Positions 1 to 4,942 of a DNA stretch of 5,292 nt are shown here, piece after piece. This DNA is from CAYXOX01 sp964466745 (GTDB lineage Bacteria > Pseudomonadota > Alphaproteobacteria > Rhodobacterales > Rhodobacteraceae). The notes under the pieces are model-generated. The model searched no databases and was not told where the DNA came from. It saw only the letters and a list, made by a program, of their open reading frames with translations. The translations under genes were made by a program, and so were the position numbers. Each line of letters opens with the position of its first letter. Position 1 is the stretch's first letter. The stretch is from the NCBI GenBank assembly GCA_964466745.1, contig CAYXOX010000180.1:1-5292 (forward strand). Reading direction: 5' to 3'.

Positions 1-974
1 ACGAGAAACGGGTGAACGCCCTCAAGCCGATGAACTGCCCCTGCCACGTGCAGGTCTACAATCACGGCCTGAAATCCTACCGCGACCTGCCGCTCAGGCT
101 CGCGGAGTTCGGCTCGTGCCACCGCTACGAACCGCATGGCGCGCTTCACGGGTTGATGCGCGTGCGCGGCTTTACCCAGGACGACGCGCACATCTTCTGC
201 ACCGAGGACCAGATCGAGACGGAATGCGCGGCCTTCATCGATCTGCTCTCCGAGATCTACCGCGACGCCGGTTTCGCCAGTTTCGACATCAAGCTGTCGA
301 CCCGGCCCGAGGTGCGCGTGGGCTCCGACGCGATCTGGGACAAGGCGGAAAAAGCCCTCGAACAGGCGATCCTTTCGGTGCGGAACGACTACGAGATCGA
401 CCCCGGCGAAGGCGCGTTCTACGGGCCAAAGCTCGATTTCAAGCTGACCGACGCCATCGGGCGCGAGTGGCAGTGCGGGACCTTCCAGGCCGACTTCAAC
501 CTTCCCGAGCGGCTGGGCGCGACCTACGTGGGTGCCGACGGCGAGAAACACCGGCCGGTGATGCTGCACCGGGCGATCCTCGGCAGCTTCGAGCGCTTCA
601 TCGGGATCCTGACCGAGAACTACGCCGGGCGCTTCCCGCTCTGGCTCGCTCCGCGGCAGGTGGTGGTGGCCTCGATCGTCTCCGACGCCGACGGCTTCGT
701 TGAGGAGGTGACCGCGGCGTTGCGCGCGGCGGGGCTGCGGGCCGAGGCCGACACGCGCAACGAGAAGATCAACTACAAGGTCCGCGAGCACTCCATGGCC
801 AAGGTGCCGGTGATCCTGGCCTGCGGCCAGCGCGAAGTGGAGGAGCGCACCGTCTCCCTGCGACGTCTGGGGGAGAAGACGAGTCGCGTCGTGCCGCTTG
901 CAGACGTGGTCGCCGAGCTGCGCGCGGAGGCCACCCCGCCCGACCTTGTCGGTCAGGATACCATGCCGGCCTGA
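1..974 (+). CDS. thrS: Threonyl-tRNA synthetase, 5'-truncated by window edge
   Basis: Charges tRNA-Thr with threonine using ATP, in the cytoplasm. The frame is already open at base 3 (E-K-R-V-N-A-L-K-P-M-N-C), so the GTG at 12 is not the start: the N-terminal editing part and the start of the catalytic core lie upstream of the window. About 323 codons remain of a family usually near 640-650 residues. The class II catalytic core is recognisable. The three zinc ligands expected from E. coli ThrRS are the Cys at 36-38 (in MNCPCH), the His at 189-191 (in QDDAHIF) and the His at 567-569 (in VMLHRAIL). Motif 2 is FGSCHRYEP with RVRGFTQDD, and motif 3 is around HRAILGSFERFIG. The anticodon-binding domain begins near 640 (LAPRQVVV) and includes RNEKINYKVREH. 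It ends with TGA at 972-974. NCPCH instead of the E. coli NCPGH is, from memory, common in alphaproteobacteria. Nothing suggests damage. Confidence 0.97.
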   Translation, partial: EKRVNALKPMNCPCHVQVYNHGLKSYRDLPLRLAEFGSCHRYEPHGALHGLMRVRGFTQDDAHIFCTEDQIETECAAFIDLLSEIYRDAGFASFDIKLSTRPEVRVGSDAIWDKAEKALEQAILSVRNDYEIDPGEGAFYGPKLDFKLTDAIGREWQCGTFQADFNLPERLGATYVGADGEKHRPVMLHRAILGSFERFIGILTENYAGRFPLWLAPRQVVVASIVSDADGFVEEVTAALRAAGLRAEADTRNEKINYKVREHSMAKVPVILACGQREVEERTVSLRRLGEKTSRVVPLADVVAELRAEATPPDLVGQDTMPA

Positions 975-1001
975 AACATTCCGCACCGCAGCGAGTGACA
1001 C

Positions 1002-1051
1002 AAAGGGCGGCGGCGCCTGCCCGCCGCGCAGGTGTTCTGGCGCGCCCCTTT
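1002..1051 (+). terminator. Possible thrS terminator hairpin
   Basis: About 30 bases after the thrS stop there is a perfect 7-bp stem, GCGGCGG (1007-1013) with CCGCCGC (1021-1027), around a 7-base loop. An outer pairing AAAGGG (1002-1007) with CCCTTT (1046-1051) could close a larger structure, although it competes for base 1007. There is no T-run longer than three, so this is a weak intrinsic terminator at best. The position is right, the form is not textbook. Confidence 0.3.
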
Positions 1052-1077
1052 CGGCAACCCTTTGAAAACGTGGGTCC

Positions 1078-1095
1078 GGCGCGCGCAGGCGCGCC
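1078..1095. repeat. Perfect 7-bp inverted repeat in the bufA upstream region
   Basis: GGCGCGC (1078-1084), a 4-base loop, then GCGCGCC (1089-1095). It is perfect but made only of alternating G and C in a GC-rich genome, so chance is possible. It could be a second part of the thrS terminator, or an operator or leader hairpin for the operon that starts at 1232. No T-run follows it. Confidence 0.35.
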
Positions 1096-1122
1096 CTCAC
1101 GGACGGCTCAACCGGCCTGACG

Positions 1123-1156
1123 GGCCCGTGTTGCACGGGCTCGTGTGTGGCCCGTG
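1123..1156. repeat. GGCCCGTG direct repeats with an intervening complement
   Basis: GGCCCGTG occurs at 1123-1130 and again at 1149-1156, with its near complement CACGGGC between them at 1134-1140. The middle element can pair with the first copy (loop TTG, 1131-1133) or with the second (9-base loop, 1141-1149), but not with both. It lies 76 bases before the bufA start. It could be a switchable leader hairpin or a DNA-binding site with three half-sites. The sequence shows the symmetry; a regulatory role is inference. Confidence 0.4.
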
Positions 1157-1215
1157 AGCGGCTCCGCGCTCTACGGCTTGGGCGCGCTTGATGTGCAAGC
1201 GCCGTACATTGCACC

Positions 1216-1222
1216 GAAAGGA
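1216..1222 (+). promoter_or_regulatory. Ribosome binding site of bufA
   Basis: GAAAGGA lies 9 bases before the ATG at 1232. It decides the start against the in-frame GTG at 1145, which would add 29 residues before an obvious signal peptide. I see no convincing sigma-70 promoter for the operon: TTGATG (1188-1193) and TACATT (1205-1210) are only 11 bases apart. Confidence 0.6.
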
Positions 1223-1231
1223 TCGAAGCCC

Positions 1232-1537
1232 ATGTCCAACAGCACCAAGACCCTCGCCCTCGCCGCGACCGTCGCCGCCGCAGTCGCAGGCCTTGCCACC
1301 ACCGCCCACGCGCAAGCGAACGAGAAGTGTTTCGGCATCTCGCTCGCGGGCGAGAACGACTGCGCCGCCGGCCCCGGCACCACCTGCCAAGGCACCTCCA
1401 CCGTGGACTACCAGGGTAACGCCTGGACGCTCGTGCCCGCGGGCACCTGCGAAGGCATCACCATCAGCGACGCCGCCGACGGGGTGGAGCGCATGGGCTC
1501 GCTCGAGGAACTCGACCGCGACCTGCCCGAGGCTTGA
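1232..1537 (+). CDS. bufA: DUF2282 bufferin-type RiPP precursor, four Cys, secreted
   Basis: Precursor of a ribosomally made, modified peptide (101 residues). Residues 1-27 are a Sec signal peptide: a K-containing n-region, an Ala/Val-rich h-region, and AHA as the likely cleavage site. The core has four Cys at 33, 44, 52 and 73 (spacing X10, X7, X20) in the family context EKCFGI, GENDCAAGPGTTC and PAGTCEG. In the studied Caulobacter bufferins, the DUF692 enzyme of the same operon oxidises Cys residues, with thiooxazole products reported, and the mature peptide binds copper in the periplasm; that function is transferred here by family and context. After Cys73 there is a 28-residue tail with nine acidic and two basic residues, ending in a DRDLPEA sequence. 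Its role is unknown; it could be a recognition or follower segment. The start was chosen by its Shine-Dalgarno sequence and signal peptide. It is the first gene of a four-gene set. Confidence 0.92.
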   Translation: MSNSTKTLALAATVAAAVAGLATTAHAQANEKCFGISLAGENDCAAGPGTTCQGTSTVDYQGNAWTLVPAGTCEGITISDAADGVERMGSLEELDRDLPEA

Positions 1538-1552
1538 GCCTTCCTGCCAGGC

Positions 1553-1576
1553 GGGGCGGGCCAAGGCGCCCGCTCC
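1553..1576 (+). promoter_or_regulatory. Intercistronic hairpin between bufA and bufB
   Basis: GGGGCGGGC (1553-1561) pairs with GCCCGCTCC (1568-1576) over 9 bp, including one G-U pair, around a 6-base loop. It sits 15 bases after the bufA stop and 16 bases before the bufB Shine-Dalgarno sequence. No T-run follows. The likely effect is partial termination or protection of the bufA mRNA 3' end, giving more precursor than enzyme; this is inferred from its position. Confidence 0.5.
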
Positions 1577-1601
1577 GTCGCCCCTGACGCCGGAGCCCCG
1601 C

Positions 1602-2459
1602 ATGTTCGACACCGCACCGCCGCCCCGTGCCCTGCCCCGAAGCCCCGGCGTAGGCTACAAGCCCGCGCATTTCGAGGCGCTGATGGCCGATCCCGGCCCT
1701 GTCGCCTGGATCGAGGTGCACGCCGAGAATTACCTTGGAGGCGGCGGCCGTCCGCTGGCCCAGCTCGACGCCCTGCGCGAACGCTTCGCGCTTTCGATCC
1801 ACGGGGTGGGCCTTTCCATCGGCGGCGAAGACCCGCTCGACCGCGACCACCTCGGGCGCCTGCGCCGGCTCTGCGAGCGGGTCGCGCCCGCATCCTTCTC
1901 CGAGCATCTCGCCTGGTCCACCCACGACGGCGGCTTTCTCAACGACCTGCTCCCCCTTCCCTACACCGCCGCCACCCTCACCCGCGTGGCGCGCCATATC
2001 GACGAGGTGCAGGAGGCTCTGGGCCGCCGGATGCTCCTGGAGAACCCCTCGTCCTATCTTGCGTTCGCCGAAAGCACCTGGTCGGAGACGGATTTCCTCG
2101 CGGAGATCGCGCGCCGCACCGGCTGCTGCCTCCTGCTCGACGTGAACAACGTCTTCGTTTCCGCAACCAACCTCGCGATCTCGCCCGAGGCCTATATCGA
2201 TGCGTTCCCCGTGGCCCATGTCGCCGAGATTCACCTCGGCGGCCACGACGATCAGCAAGACGATCTCGGTGCACCGCTCCTGATCGACACCCACGATCGG
2301 GACGTGGCCGACCCCGTCTGGGCGCTGCTCGACCGGGCGCTGGCCCGAACCGGGCCGCAGCCCGTGCTGATCGAATGGGACAGTTCCCTGCCCGACTGGC
2401 CCGTGCTGCGAAGCGAGGCCACCCGCGCTGGCGCGGCGCTGGCCGTGGCCGGAGCCTGA
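1602..2459 (+). CDS. bufB: DUF692 multinuclear non-heme iron oxidase (MNIO), bufferin maturase
   Basis: Predicted cytoplasmic TIM-barrel enzyme that uses clustered iron and oxygen to modify Cys residues of BufA (285 residues, normal for the family). Motifs in order: GVGYK (16-20), EVHAENY (38-44), HGVGLS (67-72), SEHLAW (100-105), LLENPS (145-150), DVNNVFV (180-186), EIHLGGH (209-215), IDTHD (228-232) and IEWD (257-260). Likely metal ligands by family analogy are His67, His102, Glu147, Asp180, His211, the Asp229/His231 pair and Glu258, so the active site looks intact. GGAG at 1592-1595, 6 bases before ATG 1602, supports this start. The reading frame is open far upstream through bufA, but that part is a Pro/Ser/Arg-rich shadow. 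It follows bufA after 64 bases and precedes bufC by 5. Related enzymes are MbnB (methanobactin) and TglH, but the partners here point to the bufferin branch. Confidence 0.95.
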   Translation: MFDTAPPPRALPRSPGVGYKPAHFEALMADPGPVAWIEVHAENYLGGGGRPLAQLDALRERFALSIHGVGLSIGGEDPLDRDHLGRLRRLCERVAPASFSEHLAWSTHDGGFLNDLLPLPYTAATLTRVARHIDEVQEALGRRMLLENPSSYLAFAESTWSETDFLAEIARRTGCCLLLDVNNVFVSATNLAISPEAYIDAFPVAHVAEIHLGGHDDQQDDLGAPLLIDTHDRDVADPVWALLDRALARTGPQPVLIEWDSSLPDWPVLRSEATRAGAALAVAGA

Positions 2460-2464
2460 GCGGG

Positions 2465-3202
2465 ATGCCGGGCGCCGTCACCCAGCGCGCGTTCCATGCC
2501 GCGCTGCTCGATCCGGGCCTCGCGCCGCCTCCCGGCCTGCTCGGCCCTACCGGCGCCGCGGCGAACAAGCGCTTCGACGTCTACCGCAACAACGTGGCCG
2601 TGAGCCTGAAAGAGGCGCTCTGCAGCGGTTTTCCCGTGCTCGAACGGTTGCTCGGGGCCGAGTTCTTCGACGCCATGGCCGGCGTGTTTCTGCGCAGCCA
2701 CCCGCCCTCCTCGCCCATGCTGATGCTCTACGGGGCGGACATGCCGGGATTTCTCGAAGGCTTCCCGCCGGTGGCCCACCTGCCCTACCTGCCGGACATC
2801 GCCCGGTTGGAGCTGGCGCTGCGCGAGAGTTACCACGCCGCCGACGCGCCCCCCGCGGACCCTGCGAGGCTGGCAGCACTGCCCGAGGCGGCCCTGCCCG
2901 GGCTGCGCCTGAGGCTCTCGCCTGCCGTGCGGATCGTGCCCTCGGGCTTCCCTGTTCACGGCATCTGGCTCGCCAACACCCTGCCGGATGCCCCGCGCCC
3001 CGGCCGGGGGGCCGAAACCGCGCTCGTAACCCGGCCGGGGTTCGATCCGCAGGTCGATGTCCTGTCGCCTGCCGAGGGTGCGCTGGTTGCTGCCCTGGCC
3101 GAGGGCGTGCCGCTCGGCGAAGCCGTGCCCGAAGGCACGGACATCTCGCGCGTCCTGACACTTCTTCTCTCCCGCAAGGCCGTCACGGAGTTCCTGCCAT
3201 GA
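2465..3202 (+). CDS. bufC: DUF2063 MNIO partner protein
   Basis: Predicted cytoplasmic partner of BufB (245 residues). Proteins of this family bear a DUF2063 'putative DNA-binding' N-terminal domain, but next to DUF692 enzymes they are thought to bind the precursor and present it to the enzyme, as MbnC does for MbnB. Seen here: an N-terminal helical part with RFDVYRNNV (36-44), FPVLERLLG (56-64) and PYLPDIARLELALRESYHA (107-125), then a linker and a C-terminal domain (about 145-245) with FPVHGIW (162-168) and a final helix-rich part after SPAEGALVAAL. GGAG at 2451-2454, overlapping the end of bufB, lies 10 bases before the ATG. An ATG at 2492 is also in frame but would lose the conserved-looking Q-R-A-F-H-A-A-L-L-D-P start. 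Its stop overlaps the doxX start (ATGA, 3199-3202), so the two are probably translationally coupled. Confidence 0.93.
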   Translation: MPGAVTQRAFHAALLDPGLAPPPGLLGPTGAAANKRFDVYRNNVAVSLKEALCSGFPVLERLLGAEFFDAMAGVFLRSHPPSSPMLMLYGADMPGFLEGFPPVAHLPYLPDIARLELALRESYHAADAPPADPARLAALPEAALPGLRLRLSPAVRIVPSGFPVHGIWLANTLPDAPRPGRGAETALVTRPGFDPQVDVLSPAEGALVAALAEGVPLGEAVPEGTDISRVLTLLLSRKAVTEFLP

Positions 3203-3774
3203 TCCCCACACACCCCGTCCTCGATCGCCTGGGCGACGCACTCGACCGCGCCGCCGGGCCGATCCTGCCGACGCTGGCGCGGCTCGTCTTCGCCGCGGTT
3301 CTGCTCGTCTACTACGTGAACGCCGGTCTGGCGAAGCTGGGCGAGGGCGCGCTGGGCTTCCTGCGCCCCGAGCTCGGCGCCTATGCCGCGATCTTTCCGC
3401 GGGCCATGGAGGCGGTCAGCTACGATGTTTCGCAGCTGGGGCTCTGGCACTGGCTGGTCACGGTTTCGGGGACCTGGGCCGAAATCCTGCTTCCCCTCCT
3501 CATCCTCGCCGGCCTCTTCACCCGGCTCGCGGCGCTCGGGATGATCGGCGTCGTCGTGATCCAAAGCGCGACCGACGTTCTGGGGCACGGCGTGGGCGGC
3601 GCGGATCTGGGCCGCTTCTTCGACATCGCTTCGGGCGCGGTGATCCTCGACCAACGTGCCCTCTGGATCTTCGTGCTGCTGGTGCTGGTAATGAAAGGTG
3701 GCGGGCCGCTCGCGCTCGACAGGGTGGCGTTCAGAAATGCGCCTTCGGCTCGTCCGGTTTCCCGGCCGCTATAG
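3199..3774 (+). CDS. DoxX-family membrane protein of the bufferin operon
   Basis: Inner-membrane protein of 191 residues with about four helices: roughly 22-44, 84-106, 109-128 and 152-168. Family signs are the NAGLAKLG segment after helix 1 and the E-I-L-L-P-L-L-I-L-A-G-L-F-T-R-L-A-A stretch (95-112), with its conserved Glu95. DoxX was named for a thiosulfate:quinone oxidoreductase subunit in Archaea, but most bacterial members have no tested reaction. It often closes bufferin operons; a redox or quinone-linked role in maturation or thiol balance is possible and unproven. CGGAG at 3186-3190 lies 8 bases before the ATG. The start overlaps the bufC stop by 4 bases. The last 14 or so codons (tail ending SARPVSRPL) lie in DNA that also encodes, antisense, the end of the next gene. 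Confidence 0.88.
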   Translation: MIPTHPVLDRLGDALDRAAGPILPTLARLVFAAVLLVYYVNAGLAKLGEGALGFLRPELGAYAAIFPRAMEAVSYDVSQLGLWHWLVTVSGTWAEILLPLLILAGLFTRLAALGMIGVVVIQSATDVLGHGVGGADLGRFFDIASGAVILDQRALWIFVLLVLVMKGGGPLALDRVAFRNAPSARPVSRPL

Positions 3775-4099
3775 CGAGGAGGCCACCGAGGGCGCAGAGG
3801 CCGAGGGGGAACATGGTGAACACGTTGAACCCGAAGCCGTAGAGCATGAGCCCCGCCGCGGCGAGCATCAGCACCCCGCCCCACAGCGCCCTGGCCTTGG
3901 CCATGGCCCCGCCGGCGATCGCCAGGAGCGGGGCACCGAAGCTCGCTGCCCGCACGAGGGTCACGTTCTGCACCTGCTCGGCCAGATCGGGGATCTCGCC
4001 CCAGCGCGCCACCGCCTCGGTATAGCCCCAGCCGAAGAACCCCACGATCATCGCCAGCACGCCACCGGTGACGCCGAGTACCAGCGCCGCGTTACGCAT
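3731..4099 (-). CDS. Four-helix membrane protein of unknown function
   Basis: I do not recognise the family. The 122-residue product has about four hydrophobic helices: 5-24, 51-67, 71-90 and 93-112. A more polar loop (27-50, with TEAVARWGEIPDLAEQVQNV) joins helices 1 and 2, and the tail is short and charged (GKPDEPKAHF). There are no obvious catalytic motifs and one Cys (102). GAGG (complement of 4109-4112) lies 9 bases before the ATG. It starts inside the end of the ArsC-like gene (8-base overlap, 4092-4099), so the two are likely one transcript and coupled in translation. Its stop is 44 bases inside doxX on the opposite strand. Membrane topology, a clean Shine-Dalgarno sequence and the overlap support a real gene; the function is open. 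Confidence 0.82.
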   Translation of the reverse strand: MRNAALVLGVTGGVLAMIVGFFGWGYTEAVARWGEIPDLAEQVQNVTLVRAASFGAPLLAIAGGAMAKARALWGGVLMLAAAGLMLYGFGFNVFTMFPLGLCALGGLLAIAAGKPDEPKAHF

Positions 4100-4409
4100 G
4101 GCGCACCGCCTCGCGCACGGCGTCGGTCCAGCCGAGGTGAAACACGCCCTCCGCCTCGATGACCGGCCGCTTCATCAGCGCGGGGTGCCGGGCGAGAAGC
4201 TCGGCGGCCGGCGCCGCGCGCTCCTCCTCCGAAAGCCCGCGCCAGGTGGTCGAGCGGCGGTTCACCAGCCCGTCCCCGAGGGCCGCAAGCAGCGCGGCGA
4301 TCTCGCCGGCGTCCAGGGGTTCGGCCCGAACGTCGCGGGACCGCGCCGCGGGCAGGGCCGCGCGGGCCGCCCGGCAGGTGTCGCAGGTCTTCAGGCCGTA
4401 GATCACCAT
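4092..4409 (-). CDS. ArsC/Spx-family thiol protein, YffB-like
   Basis: Small cytoplasmic thioredoxin-fold protein (105 residues; relatives are about 105-120). It opens with a beta strand and MVIYGLKTCDTCRAAR, placing a CXXC pair at Cys9 and Cys12 where ArsC and YffB have their active Cys. Later family signs are NRRSTTWRGL (about 50-59), the LMKRPVI segment (77-83) before the cis-Pro, and the closing HLGW. This pattern fits the YffB branch, thought to be a glutathione-linked thiol reductase, better than a true arsenate reductase; no ars genes are nearby. The ATG at 4407-4409 was chosen because GGAGG (complement of 4415-4419) sits 5 bases upstream; the frame stays open to 4481, but the extra 24 residues look random. 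It is the first gene of a two-gene - strand unit. Confidence 0.88.
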   Translation of the reverse strand: MVIYGLKTCDTCRAARAALPAARSRDVRAEPLDAGEIAALLAALGDGLVNRRSTTWRGLSEEERAAPAAELLARHPALMKRPVIEAEGVFHLGWTDAVREAVRHA

Positions 4410-4654
4410 GCGCCCCTCCGTTCGCACATTGCACAATACGGCGGCGTCGGGGCCGCCGGGCCCTCGGGCCGCCGCTGACATCGGCGTTATATAGCGCCCG
4501 TCACGCGCGGATGCGACCGCCGGGTGCTTGAATTCTGCGCGGGGCTTCTAATTCCAAGTATGCGAGATCGCGTCCTCCGACGGAAGGCGGCCGGGCGCGG
4601 ATCGTGAAACTGACCGCCACGCTGGCGCGGCGGTGGACTTGAAGGAGAAGCGGC
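4410..4654. other. Divergent intergenic region, ArsC-like gene and csp
   Basis: It should hold promoters for both directions. The AT-rich GTTATATAG at 4486-4494 stands out in GC-rich DNA. On the - strand it reads CTATATAAC and could be the -10 of the ArsC-like gene, but no good -35 is visible. On the + strand, TTGAAT (4528-4533) and TAATTC (4549-4554), 15 bases apart, are a weak candidate for csp. Between 4441 and 4475, GCGGCG and CGCCGC flank repeated GGGCC blocks that could fold in the - strand leader. No coding region is convincing here. Confidence 0.35.
4613..4634 (+). promoter_or_regulatory. Hairpin in the csp leader just before the ribosome binding site
   Basis: ACCGCC (4613-4618) pairs perfectly with GGCGGT (4629-4634) around a 10-base loop. 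It ends 7 bases before the AAGGAG at 4642-4647. A leader structure beside the Shine-Dalgarno sequence could affect translation with temperature, as leader RNA does for E. coli cspA, but this stem is short and its role is inference. Confidence 0.3.
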
Positions 4655-4861
4655 ATGCCCACCGGCACCGTCAAGTGGTTCAACACCACGAAAGGCTACG
4701 GTTTCATCGCCCCGGACGAAGGCGGCAAGGACATTTTCGTGCACATCTCGGCGGTCGAACGCGCCGGGCTGACCGGGCTCGCGGACAACCAGAAGGTGTC
4801 CTTCGAGCTGCAGGAAGGGCGCGACGGGCGCATGATGGCTGGCGAGCTGAAGGCACTCTGA
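4655..4861 (+). CDS. Cold-shock domain protein (CspA family)
   Basis: Single-stranded RNA/DNA-binding protein of 68 residues that melts RNA structure; a single five-strand OB-fold domain, cytoplasmic. It shows GTVKWFN (4-10), RNP1 as KGYGFI (13-18) and RNP2 as DIFVHI (26-31), followed by the usual AVERAGL and the C-terminal VSFELQEGRDG. The aromatic nucleic-acid contacts Trp8, Phe9, Tyr15, Phe17, Phe28 and His30 are present. AAGGAG lies 7 bases before the ATG. Length and motifs are typical of alphaproteobacterial Csp proteins. It is transcribed alone, divergent from the ArsC-like gene and convergent with the His-rich gene. Whether it is induced by cold, by stationary phase or is constitutive cannot be told from sequence. 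Confidence 0.97.
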   Translation: MPTGTVKWFNTTKGYGFIAPDEGGKDIFVHISAVERAGLTGLADNQKVSFELQEGRDGRMMAGELKAL

Positions 4862-4887
4862 ACCGCCACGCCGCTGCAAGGGAACCG

Positions 4888-4913
4888 GGCCGCGCGAGCT
4901 GCGCTCCGCGGCC
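4888..4913. terminator. Hairpin between convergent genes, probable two-way terminator
   Basis: GGCCGCG (4888-4894) pairs with CGCGGCC (4907-4913), and inside it GAGC (4896-4899) pairs with GCTC (4903-4906), with one bulged C (4895) and a TGC loop: 11 bp in all. It lies 26 bases after the csp stop and 29 bases from the stop of the His-rich gene. T-runs are poor on both sides, as is usual in very GC-rich genomes. Confidence 0.6.
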
Positions 4914-4942
4914 GTGGGCATCTGCGCGCCGGAAACGCCCGC

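Noticed and set aside
12..14. GTG as the start of thrS
   Set aside because: The frame continues upstream to base 3 and the protein would begin in the middle of the catalytic core.
1188..1210. Sigma-70 promoter TTGATG / TACATT for bufA
   Set aside because: The spacer is only 11 bases, far from the needed 16-18.
1188..1601. Open reading frame running into bufB that would add 138 residues to its N-terminus
   Set aside because: The added part is rich in Pro, Ser, Arg and Ala, overlaps the clear bufA gene in another frame, and bufB has its own Shine-Dalgarno sequence and family-like start at 1602.
1464..2294. 276-codon reading frame on the - strand opposite bufA and bufB
   Set aside because: It lies antisense to conserved motifs of bufB and its own product resembles no protein family.
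2252..3241. 329-codon reading frame on the - strand opposite bufB and bufC
   Set aside because: Composition is Arg/Gly/Gln-rich with no domain-like pattern, and the + strand genes have strong family motifs; it is a high-GC shadow.
4092..4409. Arsenate resistance gene arsC
   Set aside because: The CDTC and KRP patterns fit the YffB-like branch, and no arsenic transporter or regulator is in the window.
4410..4481. N-terminal extension of the ArsC-like protein by 24 residues
   Set aside because: The extension is Gly/Pro/Ala-rich, and the ATG at 4409 has a strong GGAGG and starts directly with the first beta strand of the fold.
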